From positions 1 to 17,508 of the forward strand of contig JAEORI010000141.1 of assembly GCA_016840965.1 (NCBI GenBank): DNA of 17,508 bases. Direction: 5' to 3'. The notes below the pieces were generated by a model that saw only the letters and a program-made list of their open reading frames with translations, did no database searches and had not been told where the DNA came from. This document shows, piece by piece, positions 15,295 to 17,508 of the stretch (position 1 is its first letter; every line of letters starts with the position of its first letter). This stretch comes from Candidatus Thorarchaeota archaeon (lineage in GTDB: Archaea; Asgardarchaeota; Thorarchaeia; Thorarchaeales; Thorarchaeaceae). Made by a program: the position numbers and the translations under genes.

Positions 15295-16536
15295 TTGTCA
15301 GACAGACTACTACTCGTTGTTCGATGTGCAAAAGCACCAGCAAAAAACTACCACTTCATTTTTACAGTCGCCCCAGATGACGGAAGTACACGTAACCGAT
15401 TAAAATCAAACCTGAAATGGGTTGAAGCGATTGACAATCCGGTTCGGATTGATATAAGCTCGAACTGGCTGACAGAGGTAGATTTGAGTCCGTTGGCAAA
15501 TTTGAATGGTCTCGAGTACATTAGCATAGCTGTGAATAAATTAGAAACCATAGATTTAACGCCCCTTCAAAACTGCAAACGATTGAGACATCTTGATATC
15601 TCACACAATAACTTGAAGGAAATAGATCTCTCTCCCCTAGCAGGGTGCAAAGACCTAAGGTATCTCTACCTACAAGAGAACATGTTTCGAGAGGTGAATA
15701 TTGCACCACTTTACGAACTAGACCAATTAACAACTGCTGTAATTCAACTAACCCGACATCGTCCACCGCCAAAGATTATCATCGATTCTTTCATGAGCAA
15801 TGAGCCTCCGAATCTTAACGATATCCTCTATGCGTTCATCACAAAACATCGTGCCGGTGCTTTTCCAAAGTGGCTTTATGACAAGAATGTTGAGATTGAG
15901 TATTCACCAAAGTCGTATGGAGAACTTGTGAATGAGTTTGGTTGGGCTATAGTAAAAGAACATCTGACTGCGCTATCAAAGAAAATAAAGATTGAAATCG
16001 AGTTCGCTGCCCAACAAATTCTTCTAAAAGCATTTGGAATGTCTGAGCTTGCATGTTATGACGGTCGGGTCCGTGACATTGTAAAGTCACTACCAATTAG
16101 TGGAAGCTTCAGCAATGGCATCCGGCAATTATACTCCAAGATGGTGGATTTGTTAGAATCTCAACTCAAAAGAGGAGGGAGTACACTCTTCTTCGACATG
16201 GATGCCCTCTCCACAACCCCTGGGTGTGTTCTAATTCCATCTCTTCTAGCACGTAGAGATGAAGAAATACAGGAAGTGACTCTTTTTGATGAGTCTGGTA
16301 AGATAGATTTGTATCCTCTCTGGCTCACAAGTTATGGTAGCAAGATACTCACTGCAATGGGATTCGAACGATATGCATCGCAATCTCGTATTTCTGAGAT
16401 AGACAAGGCATTAAGGGCTATTAACCACAGTCTATCAATTAAGAAGGTACTTCATATCACTCAAGAAAAAGCCACAACTGAATCCACAACTGGTGAAGTG
16501 ATTTTGAGTCATGTTCGTCAATCAGGCGTCTGCTGA
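15295..16536 (+). CDS. Leucine-rich-repeat protein with unrecognised C-terminal region
   Basis: A 413-aa protein without signal peptide or membrane segment, so probably cytoplasmic. Residues about 49-145 hold four 24-residue LRRs of the form LxxLxIxxNxLxxIDLxPLxxCxx (ISSNWLTEVDLSPLANL, IAVNKLETIDLTPLQNC, ISHNNLKEIDLSPLAGC, LQENMFREVNIAPLYEL), with the Asn ladder kept. LRRs bind proteins. The remaining 260 residues are mixed alpha/beta with no motif I recognise. Start: TTG 15295 has AGGAG (15279-15283) 11 nt upstream; GTG 15286 and 15283 are alternatives too close to it but would suit a nearly leaderless message from TAATATAC (15250-15257). It is divergent from the PHP gene and followed by an Lrp-type regulator. 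Function is unknown. Confidence 0.75.
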   Translation: MSDRLLLVVRCAKAPAKNYHFIFTVAPDDGSTRNRLKSNLKWVEAIDNPVRIDISSNWLTEVDLSPLANLNGLEYISIAVNKLETIDLTPLQNCKRLRHLDISHNNLKEIDLSPLAGCKDLRYLYLQENMFREVNIAPLYELDQLTTAVIQLTRHRPPPKIIIDSFMSNEPPNLNDILYAFITKHRAGAFPKWLYDKNVEIEYSPKSYGELVNEFGWAIVKEHLTALSKKIKIEIEFAAQQILLKAFGMSELACYDGRVRDIVKSLPISGSFSNGIRQLYSKMVDLLESQLKRGGSTLFFDMDALSTTPGCVLIPSLLARRDEEIQEVTLFDESGKIDLYPLWLTSYGSKILTAMGFERYASQSRISEIDKALRAINHSLSIKKVLHITQEKATTESTTGEVILSHVRQSGVC

Positions 16537-16555
16537 CTTGTTTGGTCTACGCTCA

Positions 16556-16580
16556 GTTCGGAACTCATAAATCTCCGAAC
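16556..16580. repeat. Perfect 7-bp inverted repeat around a TATA-like core, upstream of the Lrp gene
   Basis: GTTCGGA (16556-16562) and TCCGAAC (16574-16580) are perfect inverted copies separated by 11 nt that contain CATAAAT (16566-16572). CATAAAT lies about 27 bp before 16596, a suitable start site for the Lrp-type gene. The arms could thus be an operator straddling its TATA box, as in Lrp autoregulation. The same structure is followed by ATTTTT (16585-16590), so a terminator hairpin for the LRR gene is the competing reading. Confidence 0.45.
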
Positions 16581-16630
16581 GAAGATTTTTGATTGGGTTC
16601 TAACACCCACATCGATTGTTGAGCTTGGAT

Positions 16631-17508
16631 GTGCAGCCTTTGGATGAACTGGACAAAAAGATAGTGACTGATTTGCAAAGTAACTGCAGAATTAGTTACC
16701 AAGAACTCTCTCGCAAATATGGCATATCAGCCAATGCTATCAGACGTCGTATCTTAAATATGGAAGAATCTGGGGTAATCTCAGGTTATTCGATTGTCAT
16801 GTCTCCAGCAATGACAGGCACAAGCTTTCTCTTTGGTCTTTTGTCAACTGATGGCTCTAGAGACGAAGATGAGATGGTTAATGCGATTGGATCGAGTAAA
16901 TACATTATGGCTGCATCGTCCTATACCGATGGAGTCTATGCTCTAGTGGCTGAATATCACGGTTCTCACGAATTACAGGAACTTAGTGCATTCCTTCGGA
17001 CTCTTGACAGTGTTGAAAATGCAGAATTGCACACCATCATCGGAACTTGGGGAGAAAAGATGAATCTCACTAAGACACATCTTCGTGTACTAGCACCACT
17101 CCTAGAAGACCCAAGACTTCCCATAGTTGATATTGCACAGAAAACTGGACTCACCGCACGAAGGGTCAGAAGATTGATTGGTGAGTTAGAGGAGAACAAT
17201 GCAATTCGTTTTGTATCATTAGTTGAACTTGGGGCTGCTACAAGTCTGCCATTCATAATTAGAATTCTATGGAATGAGAAAGCAGTCACCCAACAAGCGA
17301 TGGCTGAATGGCTCGAGAAAAACTACCCTCTTAAGCACAGGGAAACTTACCAATCTGCATCCGAGCCCGTGATCTATGCACTTCTCGTGGCTGATGACAT
17401 AACTGAACTTGTTGAAACTATCCGCTCGATCAGACAGAATAAGCACGTTACAAGCATAAAGGCTCTGATCAGTGGCCATCACAAGTATTTCTCCAGCTAT
17501 CGACGAGA
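16631..17508 (+). CDS. Double Lrp/AsnC-type transcriptional regulator (3' end cut by window edge)
   Basis: The frame stays open to the right edge: 292 codons plus 2 bases, no stop. The protein repeats the Lrp layout twice. Residues about 5-50 are a winged helix-turn-helix (LDELDKKIVTDLQSNCRISY, then ELSRKYGISANAIRRRILNMEESGVI). About 62-137 is a RAM-like ligand domain. About 148-195 is a second helix-turn-helix (LPIVDIAQKTGLTARRVRRL, GELEENNAI), and about 205-282 a second RAM-like domain. One chain would therefore mimic an Lrp dimer. Such double proteins also occur in the AhbA/AhbB and NirD/L family of sirohaem decarboxylases, but the two clear recognition helices favour a DNA-binding regulator. 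The start is uncertain: GTG 16631 gives the family-like MQPLDELDKKI; TTG 16625, 16619 or 16616 are possible. There is an in-frame stop at 16601. Confidence 0.82.
   Translation, partial: MQPLDELDKKIVTDLQSNCRISYQELSRKYGISANAIRRRILNMEESGVISGYSIVMSPAMTGTSFLFGLLSTDGSRDEDEMVNAIGSSKYIMAASSYTDGVYALVAEYHGSHELQELSAFLRTLDSVENAELHTIIGTWGEKMNLTKTHLRVLAPLLEDPRLPIVDIAQKTGLTARRVRRLIGELEENNAIRFVSLVELGAATSLPFIIRILWNEKAVTQQAMAEWLEKNYPLKHRETYQSASEPVIYALLVADDITELVETIRSIRQNKHVTSIKALISGHHKYFSSYRR

Noticed and set aside
1..17508. CRISPR array, insertion sequence, rRNA or prophage genes
   Set aside because: No regularly spaced repeats, transposase motifs, RNA-gene signatures or phage genes were found on either strand.

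Overview
The window most likely comes from an archaeon. Several starts sit about 26 bp below TATA-like boxes with no useful ribosome binding site (leaderless pattern). GTG and TTG starts are frequent. The gene content includes a tungsten-type aldehyde:ferredoxin oxidoreductase, an SCP2-like protein, Lrp-type regulation and a leucine-rich-repeat protein. This mix, with moderate GC, resembles Asgard (Thorarchaeia-like) genomes, but that placement is an inference from gene content, not from a marker gene.

Layout. 1-629 (minus): 5' part of a lipoate-protein ligase cut by the window edge. 734-3210 (plus): an ABC exporter pair (ATPase and ABC-2 permease, 4-bp overlap). 3215-4863 (minus): a PAP2 membrane phosphatase followed by an acetoacetate-decarboxylase-family protein whose Schiff-base lysine position is Arg. 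4987-6489 (plus): a PepD-type M20 dipeptidase. 6482-9493 (minus): an iron-type alcohol dehydrogenase followed 15 bp later by an aldehyde:ferredoxin oxidoreductase, a natural acid/aldehyde/alcohol redox pair. Upstream of these on the same strand lie an FMN-dependent nitronate-monooxygenase-like enzyme, a methyltransferase-TPR fusion, two tandem paralogous small membrane proteins, a radical SAM/SPASM enzyme, an SCP2-like protein and a PHP phosphoesterase (9570-15189). 15295-16536 (plus): an LRR protein with an unrecognised C-terminal half. 16631 to the right edge (plus): a double Lrp-type regulator (HTH-RAM-HTH-RAM), cut by the window end.

How the genes may work together. The alcohol dehydrogenase and aldehyde oxidoreductase very probably form one transcription unit for reversible carboxylate/aldehyde/alcohol conversion. 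The most unusual block is 10705-13988. A canonical seven-cysteine SPASM radical SAM enzyme (a family that mostly modifies peptides and proteins) lies next to two uncharacterised single-span membrane proteins. These share an ungapped N-terminal half and a conserved extracytoplasmic tail motif, and are followed 12 bp later by a class I methyltransferase fused to TPRs. A peptide- or protein-modification cassette is a reasonable but unproven reading.

No tRNA, rRNA, CRISPR array, insertion sequence or gene-free stretch over 300 bp was found. All gaps are about 105 bp or shorter and hold promoters or little of note.
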